NCBI GenBank assembly: GCA_002786355.1
Contig: PGCO01000001.1
Span: 310,001-374,000, forward strand
DNA from: Sediminibacterium sp. FEMGT703S
Lineage (GTDB): Bacteria; Bacteroidota; Bacteroidia; Chitinophagales; Chitinophagaceae
Length of the DNA: 64,000 nucleotides
Direction of reading: 5' to 3'
Part shown: positions 46,245 to 56,050 of the stretch, piece after piece
How positions within the stretch are numbered: the stretch's first letter is position 1
How the letters are laid out: each line of letters opens with the position of its first letter
Program-made: the position numbers and the translations under genes
The notes under the pieces: generated by a model
The model's database searches: none
The model's input: only the letters and a program-made list of their open reading frames with translations
What the model was told of the DNA's origin: nothing

Positions 46245-49200
46245 CTATCGTTTGATTGTTCTTGATTTTTTACTGCCAACAAAAATATCGATACTGGTTA
46301 TACCCGGATGAAGCATTGCATATCTTGTAGATTGTGATAAAAAGCCTTGACCATAGGGATACTCTTCTTTTCGCTTGGTACCATTGCTAAAAAATATAAT
46401 CGCGTGCGTTTCTTCATCTGCAATTTTAACTGGCACTGAATTACTATTTGCAATCTGAAATAATTTCAAAAAATCTCTATTTTGACCTGCAACTACTGCG
46501 GGTTGGCCATTTACAATTAATGAAGTTAATGACCTGCCACTTGCTGGAGTATAAAACCCACTTTGAGCAATTGACAATGAACTAAACTGTCCTTTCCCTT
46601 TATTCAACAGTACCAATCCATTTAGAGCATCTTGTCTTCCTAAATAAGGCGACATAGCATATTCATTACCAGTAAAAATCAGGTCAACTAAACCATCATT
46701 ATTAATATCCTTAGGTAATATTCCAAATATGGGCGCGAATTGGACAGTCGCTGGTAATTCATGTATTTCAAAATTAAAATTTCCTTTATTTTCTATCCAG
46801 CTCGATTTTAAATAATTTGCTTTTGCCGTATAAGCATCTTTCATTTGCTCTGGTGTAAATAATTGCCCTATATCCGTTTTTGCATAGCTCGCATAATTTG
46901 GAAATCTTTCTTTCATTATACTCATCTCGCGCAATAGTAAATCTCTCCCTGCTAAAGGAAATTCTTTTTTAATTCCACCCGTTTGATCTTGAATCCAATG
47001 ACTAAATATTACATCTAAGCTAAAATTATTGTCAAAGTCTTTTGCGTATACACTCAATGGTTCCTCATTAGAAGCATGCAAGAAAGAATTGGTTCCAAAA
47101 TTGCCTGCTACATAATCCATGTCTCCATCGTTATCTACATCGGTAGATACGATACTATTCCACCAACCTTTAAAACTGTCTAATGGGGTTTTAACTCTAG
47201 CCAACTTTGCTCCATCATTTTTGAATACATCAATACTCCCCCATTCTTTCGTAATCAATAAATCCATCTTTCCATCAGCATCTGCATCAGACCATACTGC
47301 GGCAGTTACCATTCCCATATTTAATAATTCTGGGGCTACTTTACTGGTTACGTCTGTAAATTGTACTTTGCCCTTTTGTGAATTATTTTGATAAATAAAA
47401 CTACTGGTGGGTATAGGATATCTACCGGGTATTACCCTGCCGCCTATAAATAAGTCAAGGTCTCCATCTAAATCATAATCTGCAGCAATAACAGCACTTT
47501 TAGTTACCCTATTATTGGTAAAATCAGCTACTAATTCCGAAAAATTTCCTTTTCCATCATTCAAATAAAAATGGTCGGTATATGCTTTTGTTTGTGGCTG
47601 ATTTTCTGCACCTCCAGACACAATAAATAAATCTAAATCGCCATCCTTATCTGCATCCAACAAAATAATCCCTGCATCGTCTTGTAATTGTGGGCTATTA
47701 TTTCCTGGTAAAAACTTGCGTACAAATTTTCCATTGGGTGCTTGAAAAAAGATAGATGCATGAAAAGGAGAACCTCCACCTGAAACAATATCATCTAATC
47801 CATCCCCATTTAAATCGCCTGTTGCTAATGATGGTCCATATTGGGTTAGCTTATGTAATAAAAGTCTTTGAATATCAAAATCAATAAAATCAACTTCTGA
47901 AAACCCATAAGTAATCCCTGCATTTTTTGTAATTTCTGTCATTAGCGACTGTATGCCAACAGGCGTTTGTAATCCCCCAAGAGCTAACCCATTTGAATAA
48001 CTAATCACTAATTGCTGATTAGCTTGAACATTTGTTTTGAGGGAAGTTTTTCCATCGGGCCAAACTACTCTAATTGAATCAACAGAAGTTTGCTTGCCAA
48101 TACCAAAATGAATGGCTTGTTCAACACTTGAAAGATACCCGCGATAGGGCGAATGCTCTATTACTTGGTGTATGCCATTCGTATAGATATGTACCCAAGC
48201 GCCTAAGGCCAATTTATTTTTAGCATCACCGCTTAATAATATCCGTAAATAGTTGTCGTGCTCTTTTTGCTGTTGTTGGGTATTTTCTAATAAAGTAGCT
48301 GGCATATTGGTATTATTGATTACCAAATCCAAATCGCCATCTTTATCTAAATCGGCATAAGCCACCCCCGCAGAAAAACTAGGACTATTGATTCCCCAGT
48401 CTTTTGATTGATCAATAAATCGTAAATCTCCATTGTTCTTGTATGCATAGTTGGTGACCTTAACTTCTGGTAACTGCCTAAGTACCTCTTCTAAAGGAGC
48501 ATTGGCAACTGCATTTTGTCGGTAAGCCATGAAGTCTTTATCGGACATATCTTTGGGCAAGCCATTGGTTACAAACAAGTCTCTAAACCCATCATTATCC
48601 ATATCCATTAAAAGTGGTGCCCAACTCCAATCTGTATGGGCCACTCCGCTGAAATAGGCTATTTCACTAAATGCAGGTCTACTGATAGAATCATAACCAT
48701 TAGGAAGGAAACCTTGGTTTAATTGGAGTGTATTGCGTGGATACTGATACATATATCCATATCGATCACTATTTTGAAATGTTTGATAACTAATATCGGA
48801 GTGCATCATTTTTTGCCGATAATTATCCGCAGGCATCATATCTGTTTCAATAATATCTGCTAATCCATCATTATTAATATCGGCAATATCATTGCCCATT
48901 GCATTCTTACTGGTATGCTTAAAGTAGCTCGCAGCTTGATCGGTAAATGTTCCATTTTTATTATTAATATAAAGCACATTATTAGATAGATAATCATTGC
49001 TCACATAAATGTCTTTGTATCCATCTTGGTTGATATCTGCAATGCTTATCCCCAGTCCATGGCCTTCTATCAAGATTCCTGCTTGTTGGGAAACATCTTT
49101 AAATACTGGATGTCCTAAAGCTGAATCAAAATTATTTTGTAATAGCTTATCTGTATTTGGCCAGCTTCCATCTTTTCTGATAGGCCTAAATTCATTGGGG

Positions 49201-49796
49201 TAAGTTCCATCTAAATCATTGATTAAAAGATACACATCTAAATCCTGATCATTATCGTAATCAAAGAAAGCAGCCATATGTGTATTAGAGGCATCGGCTA
49301 ATCCATATTCTGCAGCAAGATCTTTAAAAATTGGCGCACCCGTTTCTTTGCTTACTCCCTGATTAACGTAAAGTATATTTTTTCTTTTATTGCTGTCTGT
49401 CAATACGGCTGCACATACATAAATATCCAATAGTCCATCATTATTAATATCAATGATGCTTGCCCCTTTGCTCCATTTGCCATTTCCGTCAACGCCTGCT
49501 TTATCTGTAACATCTTCGAAAGTTAAATTTCCTTTATTTAAAAATAGCTTATTTGGAACCCGATTCCCTGTAAAATAGACATCAGGTAAACTATCGTTAT
49601 TGAAATCGCCAATACCTACACCGCCTCCATTATAAATGTATTCGTAGTTTAATACATTTAACTCTTCGTTTTCTACAATAGTATTGGAAAAAACTAATCC
49701 AGATTGTTCTGGTTTAATTTCTTTGAACAATGGGTTCTTTTGATTACAAGATGCAAAAGAGAATAATATAAAAAGAAAGAATATATATGCCTTCAT
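46245..49796 (-). CDS. FG-GAP/VCBS repeat lipoprotein with ASPIC/UnbV domain (3)
   Basis: A 1183-residue lipoprotein (signal FILFSFASC) with the same architecture as the two at 17-24 kb: first FG-GAP set (DFNNDSLPDVYF, DINNDGLLDIYV, DYDNDQDLDVYL), ASPIC/UnbV at about 515-595 (KLALGAWVHIY...DSIRVVWPDGKTS), then a second set (DLNGDGLDDIVS, DYDLDGDLDLFI). It is a third paralogue, here followed by a haloperoxidase-fold gene 4 bp downstream instead of a susCD pair. Surface location is inferred; substrate unknown. Confidence 0.85.
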   Translation of the reverse strand: MKAYIFFLFILFSFASCNQKNPLFKEIKPEQSGLVFSNTIVENEELNVLNYEYIYNGGGVGIGDFNNDSLPDVYFTGNRVPNKLFLNKGNLTFEDVTDKAGVDGNGKWSKGASIIDINNDGLLDIYVCAAVLTDSNKRKNILYVNQGVSKETGAPIFKDLAAEYGLADASNTHMAAFFDYDNDQDLDVYLLINDLDGTYPNEFRPIRKDGSWPNTDKLLQNNFDSALGHPVFKDVSQQAGILIEGHGLGISIADINQDGYKDIYVSNDYLSNNVLYINNKNGTFTDQAASYFKHTSKNAMGNDIADINNDGLADIIETDMMPADNYRQKMMHSDISYQTFQNSDRYGYMYQYPRNTLQLNQGFLPNGYDSISRPAFSEIAYFSGVAHTDWSWAPLLMDMDNDGFRDLFVTNGLPKDMSDKDFMAYRQNAVANAPLEEVLRQLPEVKVTNYAYKNNGDLRFIDQSKDWGINSPSFSAGVAYADLDKDGDLDLVINNTNMPATLLENTQQQQKEHDNYLRILLSGDAKNKLALGAWVHIYTNGIHQVIEHSPYRGYLSSVEQAIHFGIGKQTSVDSIRVVWPDGKTSLKTNVQANQQLVISYSNGLALGGLQTPVGIQSLMTEITKNAGITYGFSEVDFIDFDIQRLLLHKLTQYGPSLATGDLNGDGLDDIVSGGGSPFHASIFFQAPNGKFVRKFLPGNNSPQLQDDAGIILLDADKDGDLDLFIVSGGAENQPQTKAYTDHFYLNDGKGNFSELVADFTNNRVTKSAVIAADYDLDGDLDLFIGGRVIPGRYPIPTSSFIYQNNSQKGKVQFTDVTSKVAPELLNMGMVTAAVWSDADADGKMDLLITKEWGSIDVFKNDGAKLARVKTPLDSFKGWWNSIVSTDVDNDGDMDYVAGNFGTNSFLHASNEEPLSVYAKDFDNNFSLDVIFSHWIQDQTGGIKKEFPLAGRDLLLREMSIMKERFPNYASYAKTDIGQLFTPEQMKDAYTAKANYLKSSWIENKGNFNFEIHELPATVQFAPIFGILPKDINNDGLVDLIFTGNEYAMSPYLGRQDALNGLVLLNKGKGQFSSLSIAQSGFYTPASGRSLTSLIVNGQPAVVAGQNRDFLKLFQIANSNSVPVKIADEETHAIIFFSNGTKRKEEYPYGQGFLSQSTRYAMLHPGITSIDIFVGSKKSRTIKR

Positions 49797-49851
49797 ATAT
49801 TGTTTTAATAGTTGTGCGCTTAAAGTACTAAATTTAATGATGTAGTTGAAC

Positions 49852-49859
49852 CAAACCTA
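49852..49859 (-). promoter_or_regulatory. Candidate -7 promoter box for the 49.8 kb operon
   Basis: The minus strand reads TAGGTTTG, an exact TAnnTTTG match, 55 bp before the ATG of the FG-GAP gene. ATTG occurs about 22 bp further upstream, a weak -33 candidate. Confidence 0.4.
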
Positions 49860-49936
49860 TTTTTATCAGTTTTGATTAAAACAATGTTCAACCATTTAAT
49901 TTATATTTAATTCCGCTAATTTACCCCCCCTCTGTT

Positions 49937-51814
49937 ATGTTTAGTGCAAATAGAATTAAATACATTTATTTTATTGGTTTATTGATCATTTTTGCAGGAT
50001 GTTCAAATTTAATTGGATGGCAATTTGATATAACGATTTTAAAGAGCTTTTCGAGTGAGATGACTTCGATGAATCCACTCACGGCCACAACATTTATTGG
50101 CGCAGGCATTTGGCTATTGTATTTTAAAGAATCCAATTTAAATGCAAAGAAAATATCCTTCGGAATATTTGTTTTACTAATTGGATCCTTGCATATTCTA
50201 GCGAATCAATTTTCTCTCGATTTCTTAAGACTTGACCATTATCTTTTTAAAGAGAAAGTAGAATCTAGCTTAATCAATTCGCATTTGGCGCCCACTACAG
50301 CTGTATTATTTTTACTTTGTGGCACTATTATAATCAGTTCTAATACACAAAAGAAATGGTTACTAAATATTAGACAAGTACTTAGTATAATTGTTTTTGT
50401 TATTGCCTATAGCGCTATTTTAGGATATTTATATGGAAGAGATTCAGCGTATAGAGTAGAGGGAGTTTCAACGATTGCATTAAGTACTGCAATTTTATTT
50501 CTCCTTTTGAGCACAGCCTTATTCCTATGTAATATCACGTACGGATTACCTAAGCTTTTTGCTTCAATTTTAGATGGTAGTTCTTTATTAAGAAGGGTAT
50601 CTCTATTCATGCTAGTATTTCCGCCCTTCTTAGGATATTTAAGAACTTGGGGAGAAAAAGAAAGGCTATATAGCACTGAGTTTGGAATTGAACTACATAC
50701 TATTATTTTTACAATTGTTATATTTATTCTAGTTTATTTTTATGCAAATCTCCTTAACAAGAAACAAATTGCAAGCCTTTTACTTGAAACACAATTAGCT
50801 GAAAGTGAAAGCAAATTTAGACGCTTGGTTTCCTCGTTAAGAGAAGGTGTTGTAAGTATTGATAATAATGGAAAAGTTGTTTACTGCAATCCCAGCTATT
50901 GTCAAATATTAGGCTATACAGAAGCTGAATTAGTAGGCAGTAGCGTTATTGAAATGATTATTCCAATAGACAGGAGAGCTACTTTTTTAGACAGATTAAC
51001 GAATAGAAAACAGGCTAATCAAGAAGACTACCAAACAGAAGTAATTAGGAATGATGGCGAGAAAATAATTATAGATATAAAATCGAACGCGCTTTTTAAT
51101 GATCAAGGAACCAGTGATGCTTATGTTGTTAGTGTAACAGATATCACCGGTGAAATTAGAAAAATAGAAGACATTAAAGCATTCTCCTCTATTGCTGCTC
51201 ATGATTTGAATTCGCCCATTAATAAAATATTGACCGTAGTAGATTTAATTGACCCCAATAGCTTAAATGACGAAAACAAAGAGTTTTTACAGATGATTAG
51301 AACCACCATTCTAAGCATGAAAACACTTACCCAAGACTTGTTGGCATTTTCAAGATTAGGCATGCAAGCTTTAGAAAAAACAACAGTAAACATCAATGAC
51401 ATTGTTCAAGATATTTGCAAACAACAAATGCCATTAGACTTTAAAGGTCAATTAAAAATTCAAGACCTACCAGAAGCAAGAGTAAATGAAGCAGCAATTA
51501 AACAACTATTCAACAATCTTTTATCTAACGCATTTAAATACTCTTCAAAAAAATTGTTGCCAGAAATTGAAGTTGGTACATATAGAAAAGATGGACAACA
51601 ATATTACTTTGTAAAAGACAATGGAGTTGGCCTAAACGAAGAACAAATAAAAACACTATTTACACCATTTAAGCGTTACCACAGCAAATTTGAAGGCAAC
51701 GGACTAGGCTTAGCAATAGTGAAAAGAATTATTGATAAACACGGCGGAAGTATTTTTACTGAATCTGAGACTGACAAAGGGTTGACCTTGTATTTTAGTC
51801 TTTCACCTGCCTAA
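49937..51814 (+). CDS. Orphan PAS-domain sensor histidine kinase
   Basis: The 625-residue membrane kinase has about eight hydrophobic segments in residues 1-270 and a PAS domain at about 285-400 (FRRLVSSLREGVVSIDNNGKVVYCNPSYCQILGYTEAELVG). A HisKA domain follows with the phosphorylatable H422 in SSIAAHDLNSPINK, then a HATPase (NNLLSNAFKYS, VKDNGVGL, GNGLGLAIVKRIIDKHGG). No response regulator lies nearby, so its partner and signal are unknown. It is flanked by glycan and FG-GAP genes and converges with galK with 2 bp between stops. Confidence 0.88.
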   Translation: MFSANRIKYIYFIGLLIIFAGCSNLIGWQFDITILKSFSSEMTSMNPLTATTFIGAGIWLLYFKESNLNAKKISFGIFVLLIGSLHILANQFSLDFLRLDHYLFKEKVESSLINSHLAPTTAVLFLLCGTIIISSNTQKKWLLNIRQVLSIIVFVIAYSAILGYLYGRDSAYRVEGVSTIALSTAILFLLLSTALFLCNITYGLPKLFASILDGSSLLRRVSLFMLVFPPFLGYLRTWGEKERLYSTEFGIELHTIIFTIVIFILVYFYANLLNKKQIASLLLETQLAESESKFRRLVSSLREGVVSIDNNGKVVYCNPSYCQILGYTEAELVGSSVIEMIIPIDRRATFLDRLTNRKQANQEDYQTEVIRNDGEKIIIDIKSNALFNDQGTSDAYVVSVTDITGEIRKIEDIKAFSSIAAHDLNSPINKILTVVDLIDPNSLNDENKEFLQMIRTTILSMKTLTQDLLAFSRLGMQALEKTTVNINDIVQDICKQQMPLDFKGQLKIQDLPEARVNEAAIKQLFNNLLSNAFKYSSKKLLPEIEVGTYRKDGQQYYFVKDNGVGLNEEQIKTLFTPFKRYHSKFEGNGLGLAIVKRIIDKHGGSIFTESETDKGLTLYFSLSPA

Positions 51815-51816
51815 TT

Positions 51817-52968
51817 TCAAATTACCCCCGTACCGTTTTGTATGGTTGCTATATAATAATCCAATGGTAATTGCATTGCCGCTTCATAGGCTGGCTTGAT
51901 ACTATTGATTAGAGAATCAATTTGACTTTCTTGCACTAAGTTGATTGTACAGCCTCCAAAACCACCACCCATCATTCTTGCCCCTACCACTTCTTTACGT
52001 GATCTTACAAAGTCTACCAGGTAATCTAATTCTTTACAACTTACTTGGTATTGCTTACTTAAACCATCATGGGTTTTAAACATACAACTACCAAGTGCTG
52101 TTATATTATCTTCTTGTAAAAATTTGCATGCTTGATTCAACCTTTCCATTTCATCTACCACAAATCTGCTCCGATTATATACAGTTTGGTTATTAGGCAA
52201 TACATATTGGTCTAGCATTTGTACAGTGGCATCTCTTAATGAAAACACTTCTGGATGAATTGTTTGAATCATTTCTACCGCCTGCATACACTCTAACCTT
52301 CTCGTATTGTATTCAGTAGATGCCAATGAATGTTTTACGTTGGTATTCAACAATAAAATCTTTATACCTTCTAATTTAAAGGGAACATATTCGTAGGCTA
52401 GTGATTGGCAATCTAATTTTATTACTTGATTGGCTTTTCCCATCATAGAGGCAAACTGATCCATGATACCGCACATGACTCCTGCATATTCATGTTCTGC
52501 TTTCTGGGCCATAGCAACCATGTCTACTCGCTCAATATTAGTCTGTAATAAATGATTCAATGCAAAAACAGTGGCACATTCTACTGCAGCGGAGGATGAA
52601 AGACCAGCGCCAATAGGAACATCACTTGTAAGTACTGCATTAAATCCTGGAAGCTGTATTGAGCGCTTTAAAAACTGAGCTGCGCCACCCAAAATATAGT
52701 TAGGCCAACTTATATCTCCAATAGGCTTTAGTTGGTCAACTGTTGTAGAAAATTGCTCATTTAAATCTAAGGCGGTTAAATGAATTTCACTATCGTCTCT
52801 TAAAGAAATGGCTATATAAGCTGCTTTATCTATGGCTGCTGGTAATACAAAACCATTATTGTAATCGGCATGTTCACCAATAATATTAACTCTTCCAGGA
52901 GATCGAACGATTATAGTAGGTTGATGATGGTATTTTTCAAAAAAATATTTTTCTAATTGCGTTTTCAT
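51817..52968 (-). CDS. galK: Galactokinase
   Basis: GalK phosphorylates D-galactose at C1 in the Leloir pathway. The 383-residue GHMP kinase has the GalK signature SPGRVNIIGEHADYNNGFVLPAA, the phosphate-binding PIGAGLSSSAAVECA, and the C-terminal RMMGGGFGGCTINLV. No galT, galE or galM is in the window. It lies 3 bp downstream of the sulfatase gene, so galactose released from a sulfated glycan is its probable source; this is inferred from position. Confidence 0.93.
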   Translation of the reverse strand: MKTQLEKYFFEKYHHQPTIIVRSPGRVNIIGEHADYNNGFVLPAAIDKAAYIAISLRDDSEIHLTALDLNEQFSTTVDQLKPIGDISWPNYILGGAAQFLKRSIQLPGFNAVLTSDVPIGAGLSSSAAVECATVFALNHLLQTNIERVDMVAMAQKAEHEYAGVMCGIMDQFASMMGKANQVIKLDCQSLAYEYVPFKLEGIKILLLNTNVKHSLASTEYNTRRLECMQAVEMIQTIHPEVFSLRDATVQMLDQYVLPNNQTVYNRSRFVVDEMERLNQACKFLQEDNITALGSCMFKTHDGLSKQYQVSCKELDYLVDFVRSRKEVVGARMMGGGFGGCTINLVQESQIDSLINSIKPAYEAAMQLPLDYYIATIQNGTGVI

Positions 52969-52971
52969 GGC

Positions 52972-54357
52972 TTATTTAATTTGAAATAATGGATTACTTG
53001 ATTTGATTCTCTCTTTATCCATTAAAGCTTCCAACAATTCAACTAAAGGTTGGTTTTGATCTGCAATATCAATGGTTTCACCTTTATCAACTGCTAAATT
53101 ATATAATTCAGTTCTTGTAGGTGTTGTTCCTTTATAATAGCGAATCGCTTTCCAATTATTTTGCAAAATAGCTTGCTTAAATCCACCTTCATAAAATTCC
53201 CAATATAAAGTATTATGTACTAATTGCTTTTTACCTTTTAACGCATTAACAAATGAAATGCCATCTGTTTCAGGTAATGCAGCAACACCAGCAATTTCGT
53301 TGAATGTAGGAAGTATATCCCAAAATGCGCCTGTATAATTATTGATTGACCCTGATTTTACTTTCCCTTTCCAACTAACAATAAAAGGAACCCTAATTCC
53401 ACCTTCATATAAATCTCTTTTTGCCCCCTTTAATCCTCCGCTACTATTAAAAAAATCAATATCTGCTTTTGTTCGTCCGCCTTCTTTATGCGTTCCATTA
53501 TCGCTAGTAAAAACAATAATGGTATTATCGTATAACTTTTGTGCCTTTAAATAAGCAATTAATTCTCCAATATATTGATCCATCTGAGAAACCATTGCTG
53601 CATAAGCAGCTTTAGGAAAAGCCTGTGATCCATAATGTTGTCCAGAAGGATGGGCATTTTCAGGCCCAAATTTACTTGCACCCTCTTCTGTTAAATAGGG
53701 AAGCATTGCATTTTTAGGTACTACTAATTCTGCATGTGGCAATGTATATGCTATGTATAAAAAAAAGGGATTGGATTGTTGCTCTTTTATAAATTTTTTC
53801 GCTTGATTTGTGAACCACTCGTTGCTATATTGATTTTCTGGAATTTTCACTTTGGTACTTTTCCCGTTCATGATTTGCCATGCAGAGTCTGGTTTTTGGT
53901 AGTGCCCTTCAACATGATGCAGCAATCCAGCAAAAAAATCCCAGCCCTTATTTTCAGGGGCTCCAGTAGTTCCAGCCAGCCCTAATCCCCACTTACCCAC
54001 TATTCCATTTTTATATCCTGCATGATGCAAATACTGTGGCAGTATACTATCCGATGCAGCTAATGGCACTTCTCCATTGCCTCTAATAGAAACATGACCT
54101 GTATGCAATCCAGTCATTAATGAGGCCCTAGATGGAGCACAAACAGTACTACCAGCATAAAACTGCGTGAACTTTGTTCCTGATTTTGCTAATCCATCTA
54201 TATTAGGTGTAATTATTTGAGTAGATCCATAGCAGCCTAAATCTCCATATCCCAAATCGTCTGCTAAAATAAAAATAATATTGGGCTTGCTTTTTTGTGC
54301 AACTACCTCAAACAAAGAAAAAATTAAAAAAAAAGAAAGCAATATTTTAGTAAACAT
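52972..54357 (-). CDS. Cys-type sulfatase
   Basis: The 461-residue exported enzyme has a signal peptide (FFLIFSLFEVVAQ) and the N-terminal metal site PNIIFILADDLGYGDLGCYG. The sulfatase motif is C73-A-P-S-R77 (VCAPSRASLMTGLHTG), in which Cys must be converted to formylglycine. GNGEVPL and SDNGTHKEGG are also typical. The family (S1) hydrolyses sulfate esters of sugars; the exact sugar and position are not visible. It lies 18 bp after a gene for a formylglycine-generating enzyme, its probable activator. Confidence 0.92.
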   Translation of the reverse strand: MFTKILLSFFLIFSLFEVVAQKSKPNIIFILADDLGYGDLGCYGSTQIITPNIDGLAKSGTKFTQFYAGSTVCAPSRASLMTGLHTGHVSIRGNGEVPLAASDSILPQYLHHAGYKNGIVGKWGLGLAGTTGAPENKGWDFFAGLLHHVEGHYQKPDSAWQIMNGKSTKVKIPENQYSNEWFTNQAKKFIKEQQSNPFFLYIAYTLPHAELVVPKNAMLPYLTEEGASKFGPENAHPSGQHYGSQAFPKAAYAAMVSQMDQYIGELIAYLKAQKLYDNTIIVFTSDNGTHKEGGRTKADIDFFNSSGGLKGAKRDLYEGGIRVPFIVSWKGKVKSGSINNYTGAFWDILPTFNEIAGVAALPETDGISFVNALKGKKQLVHNTLYWEFYEGGFKQAILQNNWKAIRYYKGTTPTRTELYNLAVDKGETIDIADQNQPLVELLEALMDKERIKSSNPLFQIK

Positions 54358-54375
54358 TATAACTAATTTAAAAAA

Positions 54376-55515
54376 CTATTTTGACTTTACAACATCACGC
54401 ACACATCTAAAGCCTGTATGCTCTAAGCCTGTATCAGGACTACTCTTCATTCTTCTTGCAACACGATACCCACTACAATAAGCATCATTACACAAAAAGC
54501 TTCCACCACGTAAAACTCTTTTTGGTGTATAAGGATCTTGTGGATCATAACTTTTATTGGGCCCTGAAGGATTAAAGCTGTTGGTATTAGCAAGGGTCTT
54601 ATAAAAATCATGATGGTACCAATCGCTACACCATTCCCATACATTTCCCGCCATATCAAATAATCCGTAATTATTACAAGAAAACATTTTTACAGGTGCG
54701 TATTTTAAAAAACCATCTTTCTGTTCATTGTAGTATGGGAAATTTCCTTCCCAACTATTTGTTTTAGGCTTGCCTTGATTAACGGGCTCGTTGCCCCATG
54801 GATAAATTTGATTGATGCGTCCACCCCTTGCTGCAAATTCCCACTCTGCTTCTGTTGGCAATCTTTTTCCAGCCCATTTACAATATGCCATTGCATCATC
54901 CCAGCTTACATGTACAACCGGATAATTTTCTTTCCCTTTTATAGAACTGCCTGGCCCTTGGGGATGTTTCCAATTAGCACCGTTTACCCAACTCCACCAT
55001 TGACTATAGTCATTTAAGTTAACTGGTCCATTGCTTTGCTTAAACACTAAAGAAGCAGCAACTAATAAACTATCTGCTGGTTTTGGTGTGCCAGGCGGAA
55101 CTGATTTTTTTAATTCGTCCCAATCAGGTTTACGTTCTGCTGTAGTGATATAACCAGTGGCAACCACAAATTTTTGAAATTGGGCATTTGTCACTTCAGT
55201 GATATCTATATAAAATGGAGCTATCGTTACTTTGTGTTTTGGGAATTCATCTTCTGCCGCTTGGTCATTGTCTCCTCCCATCTCAAAACTTCCCCCTGGA
55301 ATCAATACCATATTATCATAGGAACTGTCTCCACCAAAAGAAGTAGATGAATCAGTGTTGGTACCAAATCTTTGAGGCACTTGCATGCAAGCATGAGCAG
55401 TATCTTTTTGAGCTTCTACTTTCGTGTTATGATTACTGTTGTTACAGCTAAACAATAGCAAAATGCAAGAAATAGGTCGAGCTACTTTTTTAAAAATCAA
55501 TTTAATATTGTTCAA
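54376..55515 (-). CDS. Formylglycine-generating enzyme (SUMF1/FGE), exported lipoprotein
   Basis: FGE oxidises the sulfatase motif Cys to C-alpha-formylglycine using O2 and copper. The 379-residue protein has an apparent lipoprotein signal (PISCILLLFSC, C24). The FGE core includes MVLIPGGSFEMGGDNDQAAEDEFPKHKV and the paired catalytic cysteines C342 and C347 in RGGSFLCNDAYCSGYRVAAR-like sequence, with the same five-residue spacing as C336/C341 of human FGE. Most SUMF1-domain lipoproteins in Bacteroidota lack this pair. Lying directly upstream of a Cys-type sulfatase, it is likely a true maturation enzyme acting after export. Confidence 0.88.
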   Translation of the reverse strand: MNNIKLIFKKVARPISCILLLFSCNNSNHNTKVEAQKDTAHACMQVPQRFGTNTDSSTSFGGDSSYDNMVLIPGGSFEMGGDNDQAAEDEFPKHKVTIAPFYIDITEVTNAQFQKFVVATGYITTAERKPDWDELKKSVPPGTPKPADSLLVAASLVFKQSNGPVNLNDYSQWWSWVNGANWKHPQGPGSSIKGKENYPVVHVSWDDAMAYCKWAGKRLPTEAEWEFAARGGRINQIYPWGNEPVNQGKPKTNSWEGNFPYYNEQKDGFLKYAPVKMFSCNNYGLFDMAGNVWEWCSDWYHHDFYKTLANTNSFNPSGPNKSYDPQDPYTPKRVLRGGSFLCNDAYCSGYRVARRMKSSPDTGLEHTGFRCVRDVVKSK

Positions 55516-55546
55516 TCTGTTCTAGTTTGGTTTTCATTTCATTGAT

Positions 55547-56050
55547 TTAAAGTTCTAATTTCCAATTTAATAATAATTGATTTTCCTTAATCTTTATGAA
55601 TTTATTTTTTTCTAGCACTTTAAATGAAGCTAAATTGGTTTTCAGGGTAGAAGCAATAATAGATTTTACTGATGCTTGAGTCTTTGCCCATTCAATTATT
55701 CCTCCTACAATTTCTGTCATATAACCTTTTCCCTGATATTCTTCATAAGTACCGTATCCTATTTCAATTTCACCTAATTTATTTGGTTCGCCAACTATAC
55801 ATAAATCTCCCACCATCGAGTTTTCGGCAATTGAAATTGCGGTCCAAAGTGTGGAGAATAAATAATTTTTAGTTGTATCAGCAACATTGGGGAGAATAGT
55901 ATTTTCTAATGCCTCTTTTAGTTCGTCAGAAATAATTCTTGAATTTGGATTTAAATTGAATTCTTTTTCTAAAGTACCATCACACTTAACATACTTAACC
56001 AATTGATTGTATGTCAAGGGTATAATTATAAGTCTTTTGGTTTTAAGCAT
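55547..56050 (-). CDS. GNAT family N-acetyltransferase, RimJ/RimL-like
   Basis: The 167-residue protein starts LKTKRLIIIPLT, as in RimJ/RimL-type acetyltransferases. It has the acetyl-CoA loop EYQGKGYMTEIVGGIIEWA and the tail SIIASTLKTNLASFKVLEKNKF. The substrate is unknown. It lies 31 bp upstream of the FGE gene on the same strand, so it may be the first gene of that operon, but no functional link is evident. Confidence 0.8.
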   Translation of the reverse strand: MLKTKRLIIIPLTYNQLVKYVKCDGTLEKEFNLNPNSRIISDELKEALENTILPNVADTTKNYLFSTLWTAISIAENSMVGDLCIVGEPNKLGEIEIGYGTYEEYQGKGYMTEIVGGIIEWAKTQASVKSIIASTLKTNLASFKVLEKNKFIKIKENQLLLNWKLEL

